Source: an uncultured SAR86 cluster bacterium
Lineage (GTDB): Bacteria > Pseudomonadota > Gammaproteobacteria > Magnimaribacterales > D2472
Length of the DNA stretch: 64,000 bases
NCBI GenBank assembly: GCA_902557575.1
Contig: CACEAR010000001.1
Coordinates: forward strand, 62,001 to 126,000
Direction of reading: 5' to 3'
The first letter of the stretch is position 1. Each line of letters starts with the position of its first letter. The notes under the pieces were generated by a model. That model was not told the DNA's origin. It ran no database searches and saw nothing but the letters and a program-made list of their open reading frames with translations. The position numbers and the translations under genes are program-made. Of this stretch, positions 8,979-19,874 are shown piece after piece.

Positions 8979-9043
8979 AGTGAATGATTAGAGAGAATAA
9001 CCGTCAAAAAGGGGAAAGTATATTGCATTCTAACCATTATGAG

Positions 9044-9152
9044 AGTTTTAAGTTAAGGGCGACTAAGTCGCCCTTTTTTAAAATGAAGAGTTAAGGGGTG
9101 TGTGATTAAAGGAAGTATTACCCGATTAACTCTTTATCCTCAACTTAAAACT
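9044..9152 (-). ncRNA. candidate structured RNA / 3' UTR element with three-way-junction potential
   Basis: AGTTTTAAGTT (9044-9054) is exactly complementary to AACTTAAAACT (9142-9152), enclosing the AAGGGCGAC-TAA-GTCGCCCTT hairpin (9055-9075) and AAGAGTTAA/TTAACTCTT (9086-9094/9126-9134); strand uncertain. Confidence 0.4.
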
Positions 9153-9166
9153 TATCAAACTCCGAA

Positions 9167-11269
9167 TTAGAAGCTTCGTGTTAGAGAAAGTCTTACGTTT
9201 CTTTCTCTTCCTACTGAAACTTGATGAGTACTGTGTGAATGTGGGAAATATAACTTATCTGTTAAATTTTCCATATTTAGCTGAAGTCTGAAGTCATCAG
9301 AAAGCATATAGTAAAGCGCAGCATCAACTCTTGTGTAAGCAGGTAGCATTTGTGTGCCGCCATCCTTAATAAGTGAGTCGCCCTGATGCATAACACCTAC
9401 AGCCCATCCAAGTTTAGGATTCACTGAAACGTTTGCCCACATTGAAGCTGTTTTTTCAGGAACTTCTCTCGCATCTTTTATACCATTCTTTGCATCTATG
9501 ATATTTGAAAGGCCAAGAGTTAGGTCTAGCTTGTCGTTAACTCTCCCTTTAAGCTCTAGCTCCATTCCATTAACTTCAAGACCTCTTTCAACTATATATT
9601 CAGCGCTTGACCCATCATAACCAGCCTTATCAGCTTTGCTGTCAAAATAAGCAGCGGTTAAGCTGAGATCAGAAGTTAAGTCAACTTTTACACCTACTTC
9701 TGTATTCTCGAAATAGTCAGGTCGTAAAGTTTCACCAGAACCAGGAGATCCGCCAGTAAGTTTTTTGTACTGTTCACCAGATCTCGGTGCAAAACTTTCA
9801 CTGTAACTATAGTAAACAGATACAGCGTCTCTTGGTTTATATATTAGTCCCATTCTTGGAGAAAATTCGCTATCTTCACTAGCTGCTGATGTTCCATTCT
9901 TAATATCATCTACAGTCACATCAAAAGTGTCATGTCTTCCACCCAGAACAAGAATTAAGTTATCAGTAACATCAACTTGATCCTGTATAAAGAAAGAAGT
10001 AACACTGATATCAGTCTCTGTACTTGATTTAAGTGAACAAGGATTTGTATATTCTACTGATGTTGGAGCTCCGCCTGCAGTTACAGTGAAGTCCATTGGG
10101 TCAGTAATATTGAAAGACTCTTGATCATAACCACTTGCTGAGCAATCTTTCGAAGTCCAGTAAGTGTTAAATCTAAAGTTACTATTTTCTGTTTCAATGC
10201 TTTCAAAACCTGCAAGAACAGTATGTGTAGTGTTTCCAATTGTAAGTTCATTAACCAAGCTACCAGAAAGAATAAAGTTATCTCTTTCTGTTGGATCATG
10301 ATAACCATCCATAGTTACCACACCACTTCCAGCAGTGTGCGATGCAGCATAAGTATTCTGATACATCTTTTCAAAACTATTTGATGTCATAGATAGGTTT
10401 CCTTTTCTTGTATCTGAGAAAACATGACTTACAGTTGCTCGAAAAACAGAAGCTTCAACGGTATGGATATTATTGTCTTTATCCCCGAAAACAATACCTG
10501 CAAAATCTTTTACCGGTACATTGTTAGCTGTTGGTATACCTCTATCAATAAATCTCTCATGATCAATATGCTCATATGAAAGATCCAATGTTGTATCAGA
10601 ACTTAACTTCATTCTAAGCGTAGGATTAAAGCCCAATCTGTCGCCTTCGTAGTAATCTCTGTGATTTTCAAGAGTGTCACTATGAACATTTATACGAAGC
10701 GCCATTGTGTCGCCCATGTCCATATTTATGTCAGCAGCTAAATCAAAAGCGCCAAATGAGTCCATACCCACATTAACTGTCCTGAAATCATCTCCGACCA
10801 TAGCTTTTTTTGTTACCCTGTTAAGAGCTCCGCCTGTTCCGCCTCTTCCAAATAGAAGCGCATTAGGCCCTCTTAAGATTTCAACCTGTTCTACGTTATA
10901 TAGTGAACGATAATATTGAACATCATCTCTAGCACCATCTTGGAAGAAATCAGCTGTGGATCTTACACCTCTGAAAACCACGGCATCACGATGCCCTTCA
11001 CCTTGTGATGTATTTACACCAGGTGTATATCTGATTATGTCTCCAATAGATCTCATGCCTTTCTCAAGCATCTCTTCGTCAGTAACAATTGTTAGAGATT
11101 GGGGAACATTAATAATAGGTGTTGGTGTCTTCAGAGCGTTTACTTGATCTGATTGGAGCACTTTACCTTTTACTACAACTTCTTCTATTTCAGCATCTTG
11201 AGCAGAAACTGAACCAGAAATGAAAAAACCGCATACAGCGATTAAGCTTAAAAATAATACTTGTCTCAT
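9167..11269 (-). CDS. TonB-dependent siderophore-type outer membrane receptor
   Basis: Signal peptide, EIEEVVVKGKV TonB-box region, plug (TPTPIINVPQSLTIVTDEEM...), EILRGPNALLFGRGGTGGALNRVTK, C-terminal NVRLSLTRSF; Fur box upstream. Confidence 0.92.
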   Translation of the reverse strand: MRQVLFLSLIAVCGFFISGSVSAQDAEIEEVVVKGKVLQSDQVNALKTPTPIINVPQSLTIVTDEEMLEKGMRSIGDIIRYTPGVNTSQGEGHRDAVVFRGVRSTADFFQDGARDDVQYYRSLYNVEQVEILRGPNALLFGRGGTGGALNRVTKKAMVGDDFRTVNVGMDSFGAFDLAADINMDMGDTMALRINVHSDTLENHRDYYEGDRLGFNPTLRMKLSSDTTLDLSYEHIDHERFIDRGIPTANNVPVKDFAGIVFGDKDNNIHTVEASVFRATVSHVFSDTRKGNLSMTSNSFEKMYQNTYAASHTAGSGVVTMDGYHDPTERDNFILSGSLVNELTIGNTTHTVLAGFESIETENSNFRFNTYWTSKDCSASGYDQESFNITDPMDFTVTAGGAPTSVEYTNPCSLKSSTETDISVTSFFIQDQVDVTDNLILVLGGRHDTFDVTVDDIKNGTSAASEDSEFSPRMGLIYKPRDAVSVYYSYSESFAPRSGEQYKKLTGGSPGSGETLRPDYFENTEVGVKVDLTSDLSLTAAYFDSKADKAGYDGSSAEYIVERGLEVNGMELELKGRVNDKLDLTLGLSNIIDAKNGIKDAREVPEKTASMWANVSVNPKLGWAVGVMHQGDSLIKDGGTQMLPAYTRVDAALYYMLSDDFRLQLNMENLTDKLYFPHSHSTHQVSVGRERNVRLSLTRSF

Positions 11270-11298
11270 AAAACTACCTCTGATATCTTAAGTGATAG

Positions 11299-11320
11299 TG
11301 AGAATGATAATGATTCTCAT
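11299..11320 (-). promoter_or_regulatory. Fur box upstream of the TonB receptor
   Basis: tgagaatgataatgattctcat, close to the GATAATGATAATCATTATC consensus and palindromic. Confidence 0.8.
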
Positions 11321-11350
11321 TTAGATTTACAAGTATTTTTTTTTACTTTT

Positions 11351-11767
11351 TTAGTTATTCCCTCTAATCGTGAAATATAAACCAATAATAAATAAGAAAA
11401 TCTGTTCACTTGTGAAAAGCTTTCTTAAGTCGGCAAACCAATCCATATGAGCCAAATAAATAGCACCAATCATTATTACTACAACTGCCCCTCCGGATAG
11501 TCTTGTAACTAAATTACCAAAATTGCCTGGTAGTAGTCCTCCCAAAATTATTCCGGCACCAGCCCCTACTTCACCCAAAGCAACAAGACTTGTAACAATC
11601 TCCGGATACATAAAGCCCATGCTTTCAAACCAGGTAACCATTCTTTCAGGTGGTAATGGAAACTTACCGATTCCATGGTAGATAAATGCTATCCCAAGAC
11701 CAAGTCTAAGCAGCCAAGGAGTTATAGGCATAAAGGGTTTTGCCATTGCGTCTAGATATTTATTCAT
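11351..11767 (-). CDS. DoxX family membrane protein
   Basis: WLLRLGLGIAFIYHGIGKFPLPPERMVTWFESMG; four hydrophobic segments. Confidence 0.75.
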   Translation of the reverse strand: MNKYLDAMAKPFMPITPWLLRLGLGIAFIYHGIGKFPLPPERMVTWFESMGFMYPEIVTSLVALGEVGAGAGIILGGLLPGNFGNLVTRLSGGAVVVIMIGAIYLAHMDWFADLRKLFTSEQIFLFIIGLYFTIRGNN

Positions 11768-11841
11768 AAAATCTCCTTAATGAATACAAGCGATTAAAAC
11801 TTTTATATAAATCTATTGTTCTAGCATAGCAAAAAAGATAT

Positions 11842-13254
11842 TTAATTATCTTTTTTAATGCTGCCAAATACGTCGATGGCTTTTTGTCTTGAAGTTTTTA
11901 AATCAACAATTGGCTCAACATAACCAAGATCTTTTGGATTACTTGGCATGTGAACTTCTTTATTTGGGCAATCTCGGAGTTCTTTTACATATTTCCTAAT
12001 ATATTCGCCTGTTTCATCAAATCTTAGTGATTGAGTTTCTGGATTCATTATTCTGAAATACGGAGCAGCATCAGTTCCTGTAGAAGCACTCCACTGCCAA
12101 CCGCCATTATTTGAAGCAATATCACCATCTATAAGATGCTTCATAAAAAATTCTTCGCCTATTTTCCAATCCACCAACAAATTCTTGGATAAGAACATTG
12201 CCACAATCATTCTTAATCTATTATGCATCCACCCTGTTTCAATCATTTGTCTGATTCCTGCATCAACTATAGGTATCCCCGTTCTCCCATTTTTCCATGC
12301 TTCGATAAAATCTGGATTATTCTCCCAAGGGATATTCTCATACCGCATTTGGAAAGGTTTGCCTTTTGATACTCTTGGATAATTAAATATTATGTGCCGG
12401 TAGAATTCTCTCCAAAGTATTTCAGACACCCAGTGAAGAATTCCTTTATCTCCCTCATCTAAAGCATCGTAATTAAAATTTCTTGATTGATTCAAGCACC
12501 ACTTTGACGAAACAACACCCGTATTCAAATAAGGAGAAGCCATAGATGTTGCTTTCATCGAAGGAAAGTTCCTATCAGTTTTGTATAAGGTTCCTTTTTT
12601 CTCTAAGAAATTTGAGATCATTGTCTGGACGTTAGTCTCGCCGACAGGCCAAAGATCTTGATTTATTTTAGATTTGTCATAGCTATGAATATCAAATTCA
12701 TTCTGATGAGAAATATTTATCTGACTTGCTGGTGAAGGAATAGGAATTTCTTCAAGCATTGCATAATCTAATTCAGCAAACCAACATCTTTTAAAGGGAC
12801 TGTAAACTGAGAAATCTCCTCCAGCTTTTGTTTTTAATGTTCCAGGTTTATGAATAACCTGATCATGGAATGAAAATACTCCCTTATTTTGATTTTCAAA
12901 AGTCTGAGTAACTTCTTCATCTCTTTTTCTTTCATTTACAGGATATTCAATATTAAAGAAGATGTTGTCTAAATTATTTTCAGTTGAAAACTCTAGAAGT
13001 TTTTTTGAATGATCTTTGTAAAAATCTGACTTTAAAATGATTAGGGGAATATTTATTTTTTTAAGCTCTTTTTCAAGCTCAACCAAGCATCTAAACCAAA
13101 ATGAAATCTTATTTACAGAATCATTATGCTCATCCCACTGTGATTCACTGACAATATAGACCGCTACAACCTCATTATTGGCATTACATGCTGCATCCAA
13201 AGCAGGATTGTCATAAACCCTTAGATCATTTCTAAACCAAACTAAATTTCTCAT
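11842..13254 (-). CDS. phrB: deoxyribodipyrimidine photolyase / cryptochrome family
   Basis: LVWFRNDLRVYDNPALDAA, ILWREFYRHI, GIPIVDAGIRQMIETGWMHNRLRMIVAMFLSKNLLVDWKIGEEFFMKHLIDGDIASNNGGWQWSASTGTDAAPYFRIMNP. Confidence 0.95.
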   Translation of the reverse strand: MRNLVWFRNDLRVYDNPALDAACNANNEVVAVYIVSESQWDEHNDSVNKISFWFRCLVELEKELKKINIPLIILKSDFYKDHSKKLLEFSTENNLDNIFFNIEYPVNERKRDEEVTQTFENQNKGVFSFHDQVIHKPGTLKTKAGGDFSVYSPFKRCWFAELDYAMLEEIPIPSPASQINISHQNEFDIHSYDKSKINQDLWPVGETNVQTMISNFLEKKGTLYKTDRNFPSMKATSMASPYLNTGVVSSKWCLNQSRNFNYDALDEGDKGILHWVSEILWREFYRHIIFNYPRVSKGKPFQMRYENIPWENNPDFIEAWKNGRTGIPIVDAGIRQMIETGWMHNRLRMIVAMFLSKNLLVDWKIGEEFFMKHLIDGDIASNNGGWQWSASTGTDAAPYFRIMNPETQSLRFDETGEYIRKYVKELRDCPNKEVHMPSNPKDLGYVEPIVDLKTSRQKAIDVFGSIKKDN

Positions 13255-13977
13255 CTAACTTTCTATTTTACTACCATCAAATGCAAAAACTGATCCTGAA
13301 TCACCTTCTTTCAGTCCATCTACAACATTAATCATGGCATCTGCAGAAAACTTTGGAGTGAAAAGTTTATTGTCTGGAACATTTTTTTGAAATGGTTTAC
13401 TCAACTGAGTATCAACTGTGCCTGGATGAAGTCCAATAACTTTTGCTAATTTATTAGTTCTAGCTAATTCAATTGCAAAATTCTTAATCAGCATGTTTAG
13501 TGAAGCTTTGCTAGCTCTGTATGCATGCCATCCACCCAAATTATTGTCTGAAATGCTACCAACTCTTGCACTCAAAAAAGCAAAAACACTAGAATTTTTA
13601 TTATCTAGCATGGGTAAAAAGGATTTGCCAACTAAAGCGGGTCCAACGGTATTTATGTTAAGAACTTTCTTAAAGTTATCAGCTGATATTTGTTTCAAGC
13701 TTTTTTCTGGAGAAAAATCAGCGCCATGGAGGACTCCAGTTGCAACAATTATTAATTGGTAAGGCCCATATGCCTCTGCCTGTTTTGCGGCACTCTCAAT
13801 GGAGTTCTCATTTTCTAAATCTAAAAAATGATGGGCATGAAGGTTTTCAATATCTGTATTTTCTGATCTTGATAGTCCAATAATCTTATTATCGGCATTT
13901 TGTTTTGCAAAAATATCAACGAAAGCTTTGCCAATCCCGCCTGAGGAACCAATTATTAATATATTTTTATTTGTCAT
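13255..13977 (-). CDS. short-chain dehydrogenase/reductase (SDR)
   Basis: LIIGSSGGIGKAFV Rossmann glycine motif; YRASKASLNM catalytic motif. Confidence 0.85.
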   Translation of the reverse strand: MTNKNILIIGSSGGIGKAFVDIFAKQNADNKIIGLSRSENTDIENLHAHHFLDLENENSIESAAKQAEAYGPYQLIIVATGVLHGADFSPEKSLKQISADNFKKVLNINTVGPALVGKSFLPMLDNKNSSVFAFLSARVGSISDNNLGGWHAYRASKASLNMLIKNFAIELARTNKLAKVIGLHPGTVDTQLSKPFQKNVPDNKLFTPKFSADAMINVVDGLKEGDSGSVFAFDGSKIES

Positions 13978-14030
13978 AAAAAATTCAGTGGTGTAAATTC
14001 TAAATTGACTATTAATTTAAGAATTAAGTA

Positions 14031-14924
14031 ATGAAATTTATATTGACGTCATTTTTATTTTTTTCAAGTCTTTTGGGGGCTGAAACTCGTTTGGCTATCT
14101 TGGGGTCAGGCACTCCAAACCCAGATCCTCAAAGAATGGGATCTGCTTACGCGGTAATAGTAAATGATAATGCATACTTGGTGGATTTTGGTCCCGGAGT
14201 TATCAGAAGAGCGGCTGAACTATCTTCGAATTGGGGTGGAGATATAGATGCATTAATTCCTGCCAAATTAAAGCATGCATTTTTAACTCATATTCACTCT
14301 GATCATACTATGGGGTTATCAGATTTCTTAATAACTCCTTGGATCATGGGTAGAAATGAAAAAGTTGAACTTTTTGGTCCTAAAGATCTCGAGAATATGG
14401 CAACAAATATTCTCAAAGCCTACAAAACAGATATCGATTATCGTATTTATGGAACTCAGCCAGCAAATAAATTAGGTTATAAATTTAACTTTCATGAATT
14501 GAAAAATGGCGTAATTTTTCAAAATGAAGATGTTAAAGTTGAATCCTTTAGAGTTGATCATGGAGGACTTCATGAATCATATGGCTTTAGGTTTACATCT
14601 GCAGATAAAGTGATTGTTTTTTCAGGTGATACAGGGCCATCAGAAATTTTAGAAAGTTACGCTAAAGATGCTGATATTTTAGTTCATGAGGTTTACTCAT
14701 ATGCTGGCTTCTTGAATAAAACTCCAGATTGGCAGAAATATCACAAAGGTCATCACACTTCTACTCTTGAATTGGGCGAAATAGCTAAAAGGATAAAGCC
14801 AAATAAGTTGGTTCTATCTCATATTTTATTTTGGGGGTCGACTCCAGATGAGATATATAAAGAGATTTCGTCTGTCTATGATGGGGAAGTTATTGTTGCT
14901 GAAGATTTAATGGTTATAAATTAG
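14031..14924 (+). CDS. secreted MBL-fold metallohydrolase (RNase Z/arylsulfatase-like fold)
   Basis: Signal peptide, LGSGTPNPDPQRMGSAYAV, THIHSDHTMGL, FSGDTGPS, HHTST, LSHI. Confidence 0.85.
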   Translation: MKFILTSFLFFSSLLGAETRLAILGSGTPNPDPQRMGSAYAVIVNDNAYLVDFGPGVIRRAAELSSNWGGDIDALIPAKLKHAFLTHIHSDHTMGLSDFLITPWIMGRNEKVELFGPKDLENMATNILKAYKTDIDYRIYGTQPANKLGYKFNFHELKNGVIFQNEDVKVESFRVDHGGLHESYGFRFTSADKVIVFSGDTGPSEILESYAKDADILVHEVYSYAGFLNKTPDWQKYHKGHHTSTLELGEIAKRIKPNKLVLSHILFWGSTPDEIYKEISSVYDGEVIVAEDLMVIN

Positions 14925-14997
14925 CAAAAAATCATTGATTTCTATTAAATTAAATTGAAAAAAAGTTTAGAATCTTTAAATAATATATATAAATTGA

Positions 14998-17148
<2,151 letters not shown>

Positions 17149-17161
17149 TCCATCTTTTTTA

Positions 17162-17201
17162 TAATTTATGGCTTGAAATTTATTTTTTGAGCCATAAATT
17201 A
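17162..17201 (+). terminator. inverted repeat 3' of katG, possible terminator or 3' stem-loop
   Basis: TAATTTATGGCT (17162-17173) / AGCCATAAATTA (17190-17201), perfect 12-bp arms; no strong T tract. Confidence 0.45.
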
Positions 17202-17336
17202 ATTTATTACTGCCTTGTCAGGATCTTGATTTAGAGCGGGCACGCTTAAATCTTACATATCTCGAACGCCCAGTATTACGAATATAAAAAACTTAAAGGG
17301 AAATTTTCTCTATAAATATTTGTTTAGGAGGCTTAT

Positions 17337-19241
17337 ATGTATAGATCAATTTTTAAAAACATTTTAGTTGTTATAGCTACTATAACCATAGCTGCTTGTG
17401 GTGGCGGTGGTGGCGGTGGCGGCAGCGATTATGGTGGCGGCGGTGGCGGCGGTGGCGGTGGCTACGGTAACAATCCACCAACAATCACCAATTCTACTTC
17501 CATGTATTCTGTTTCAGAGAATCAAACTGGTGCATTTTTAGTCACTGCTACAGATCCAGACGGAGATACAATCACCTTTTCTATTTCTTCAGGAGCTGAC
17601 GCCAGTTTATTCAGCATTAACACAACTGGAAGTGTTACATTTAATACGGCGCCAGACTTTGAAATGCCCAGCGATGCTAACTCTGATAATACTTATGAAT
17701 TAACCGTAACTGCATCTGATGGAACTGCTTCGGATTCTCAATCATTTAGTGTTACCGTTACGAACGATACTTCTGATGATCCCGTAACTTCAAACTATGA
17801 CGGAATCTTAATAATAGATGGTTACATTCAATCTGCAGATGTCTGTATACCAATAACTAATTCAAATGATGAAGAAACTTGTAATGGTGCAACTTATATT
17901 ACAACAACAGCTTCTGATGGATCATTTTCATTAGAAATCGATGAGGGCGTAACTGGAAAAATTATAGCTCAAGACGGATTTAATCCTGTTATTAGTAATA
18001 ACCCCGTTGGTCGAACGATGATCATAAATGACCCTACAGTTGATCAAAATTTTGTTATCTCTCCATTGAGTACAATGCTTGCTATTGATGATAGGTTTTC
18101 TTTCACTTCGTTAAAGGAAAAGCTTGGCATTGATCCAAACTTTATGATTCGTTTTGATGATCCGTATCTAAGCATTAATGATGCAGCATCGAATAAGGCT
18201 GCTGTTGTTAATACTCAGTTATTTATTTTGGATACAACATTAAATTCCCTCCAATCATATGCGGGTGTCACTGGAACATTAACTGCTACATCAACCATTA
18301 ATAATGCAATCTTTAATCGAGATGCATCAACAGAAACGTCTTTGGGAGATACTACTCTTATTAGAGATATTCTCCTAAATCTTGATTTAGCTGATACCAC
18401 TCTATCTAATACACAGCTTGAAAATTTATCTGGTGGTCTGTCATCTTATCTTCAAAAAGTTTATGTGGATTCTGAAAGTGAGCAAGCTTACTTTACCCAA
18501 ACTGCAGGAGATTGGTTAAGTCCCCTACTGGAAGGTATTTTAGAAGGAACAGCTACACAAGAGGAGATTGATCAACTCATCTTTGATACCCTTCAATGGT
18601 ATTCAGATAACAGCAGTAGAACAAATCTAACTGATGTAGAAGACTTCAGAACAACAACCTATACAGTTGGAAATAGTGGTTCAGCTTATTACACAGTTGA
18701 CGGGATTAATGCTGACTCAACTGCATTAGTAATTTATGCACGAGTTGGAGACACTATAGTATTTGAACCAACAGCTAACAGCGTTTTTTCTGCACATCCA
18801 TTTGAAATATCTACTACAGCCAATGATACAAGCGGATCAAATAATATCGGTTCCCCTGAAGGCTGGGATCAATCCAGCCATACATTAACAGTAACGGACT
18901 CCACGCCTACAACTCTTTATCCTCATTGTGGAGTCCACACTGGCATGTACACCAATGGAAGGATTGAGATTGTTACAACGTTTGATGATTCTCTGATTGA
19001 TGTTACATCTGCAAGTAGTGGTTTAGAGGTTAGCGGAACAGTTTCCGTTGGACCTTTTAAAGGCGCATCAGGTAATACTCATACAGTGTACTTAAGAGCT
19101 GCAGATGCAGGTGCTGACTATCATGAACATCAATTCCATGAATTACCAGGACTAACATTCTATATGCCTGCTGACCAAGGCTATCATGGCGCAACAAATT
19201 CATCGGGGCAAACTAAGTTTAAAACAAAGTCGCACTACTAA
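17337..19241 (+). CDS. poly-Gly lipoprotein with cadherin-like domain and C-terminal cupredoxin-like domain
   Basis: Lipobox IAAC then GGGGGGGGSDYGGGGGGGGGGYG; cadherin motif ATDPDGDTITFSISSGAD; HPFEI...YPHCGVHTGMYTNGRIEIV type 1 copper ligand pattern (H...C-x2-H-x2-M). Confidence 0.7.
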   Translation: MYRSIFKNILVVIATITIAACGGGGGGGGSDYGGGGGGGGGGYGNNPPTITNSTSMYSVSENQTGAFLVTATDPDGDTITFSISSGADASLFSINTTGSVTFNTAPDFEMPSDANSDNTYELTVTASDGTASDSQSFSVTVTNDTSDDPVTSNYDGILIIDGYIQSADVCIPITNSNDEETCNGATYITTTASDGSFSLEIDEGVTGKIIAQDGFNPVISNNPVGRTMIINDPTVDQNFVISPLSTMLAIDDRFSFTSLKEKLGIDPNFMIRFDDPYLSINDAASNKAAVVNTQLFILDTTLNSLQSYAGVTGTLTATSTINNAIFNRDASTETSLGDTTLIRDILLNLDLADTTLSNTQLENLSGGLSSYLQKVYVDSESEQAYFTQTAGDWLSPLLEGILEGTATQEEIDQLIFDTLQWYSDNSSRTNLTDVEDFRTTTYTVGNSGSAYYTVDGINADSTALVIYARVGDTIVFEPTANSVFSAHPFEISTTANDTSGSNNIGSPEGWDQSSHTLTVTDSTPTTLYPHCGVHTGMYTNGRIEIVTTFDDSLIDVTSASSGLEVSGTVSVGPFKGASGNTHTVYLRAADAGADYHEHQFHELPGLTFYMPADQGYHGATNSSGQTKFKTKSHY

Positions 19242-19262
19242 GTTTTGGCTATAAAGCCTCCT

Positions 19263-19294
19263 CGGGCTGGCTTCGGTCAGCCCATTCTTTTTTT
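19263..19294 (+). terminator. intrinsic terminator
   Basis: GGGCTG-gcttcggt-CAGCCC followed by attcttttttt. Confidence 0.85.
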
Positions 19295-19314
19295 AAATGC
19301 TTTAAAATAATTCA

Positions 19315-19866
19315 ATGGCATTAACATATTCAAGCATGCTAGAGCTTGGCTCTAGCTTAGAGGAGTTTAAACTTCTAAATACAGTTAGCGGCAATGACTT
19401 TTCTTCAAATGAACTTGATGAAGCTAAACCTTCGTTAATAATGTTTATCTGTAATCATTGTCCATATGTCATTCATTATCATCAAGAAATTAAGCGTCTT
19501 GCTGGAGATTATGCTGAGATTCTTAATATGGTAGCTATCAGCTCAAATGATATAGAAAACTATCCTCAAGACGGGCCGGATAAGATGGGTGAGTTATGGA
19601 AAGACCTAGGACTATCATTCCCCTACTTATTTGATTCAACTCAGGAGATAGCTAAAAAATACAAGGCGGAATGTACACCTGAATTCTATCTTTTTAATCG
19701 CTCGCAACAGCTAGTATATCGAGGCAGGCTTGATGAAAGCTCACCTAATTCAGGCATTGAGCCAACTGGTAAAGATCTTAGAGATGCAATAGACAATCTC
19801 ATTGGTGGCAAAGAAATTAATTCTAATCAGCTTCCTTCAATGGGTTGCAACATAAAATGGTTTTAA
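19315..19866 (+). CDS. thioredoxin/AhpC-TSA family protein
   Basis: IMFICNHCPYVIHYHQEIKRLAGDY; TPEFYLFNRSQQLVYRGRLDE. Confidence 0.85.
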   Translation: MALTYSSMLELGSSLEEFKLLNTVSGNDFSSNELDEAKPSLIMFICNHCPYVIHYHQEIKRLAGDYAEILNMVAISSNDIENYPQDGPDKMGELWKDLGLSFPYLFDSTQEIAKKYKAECTPEFYLFNRSQQLVYRGRLDESSPNSGIEPTGKDLRDAIDNLIGGKEINSNQLPSMGCNIKWF

Positions 19867-19874
19867 AAAAAATT

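Noticed and set aside
9002-9024. Promoter (TTGACG on minus; TATATT on plus) for an sRNA between the two hairpins
   Set aside because: No matching partner box at proper spacing on either strand, so not listed as a promoter
10081-11147. Small ORFs on both strands inside the TonB receptor
   Set aside because: Shadow ORFs of the receptor CDS
17401-17466. GGT/GGC repeat tract considered as a repeat array or CRISPR
   Set aside because: In-frame Gly codons of the lipoprotein linker; no spacer structure
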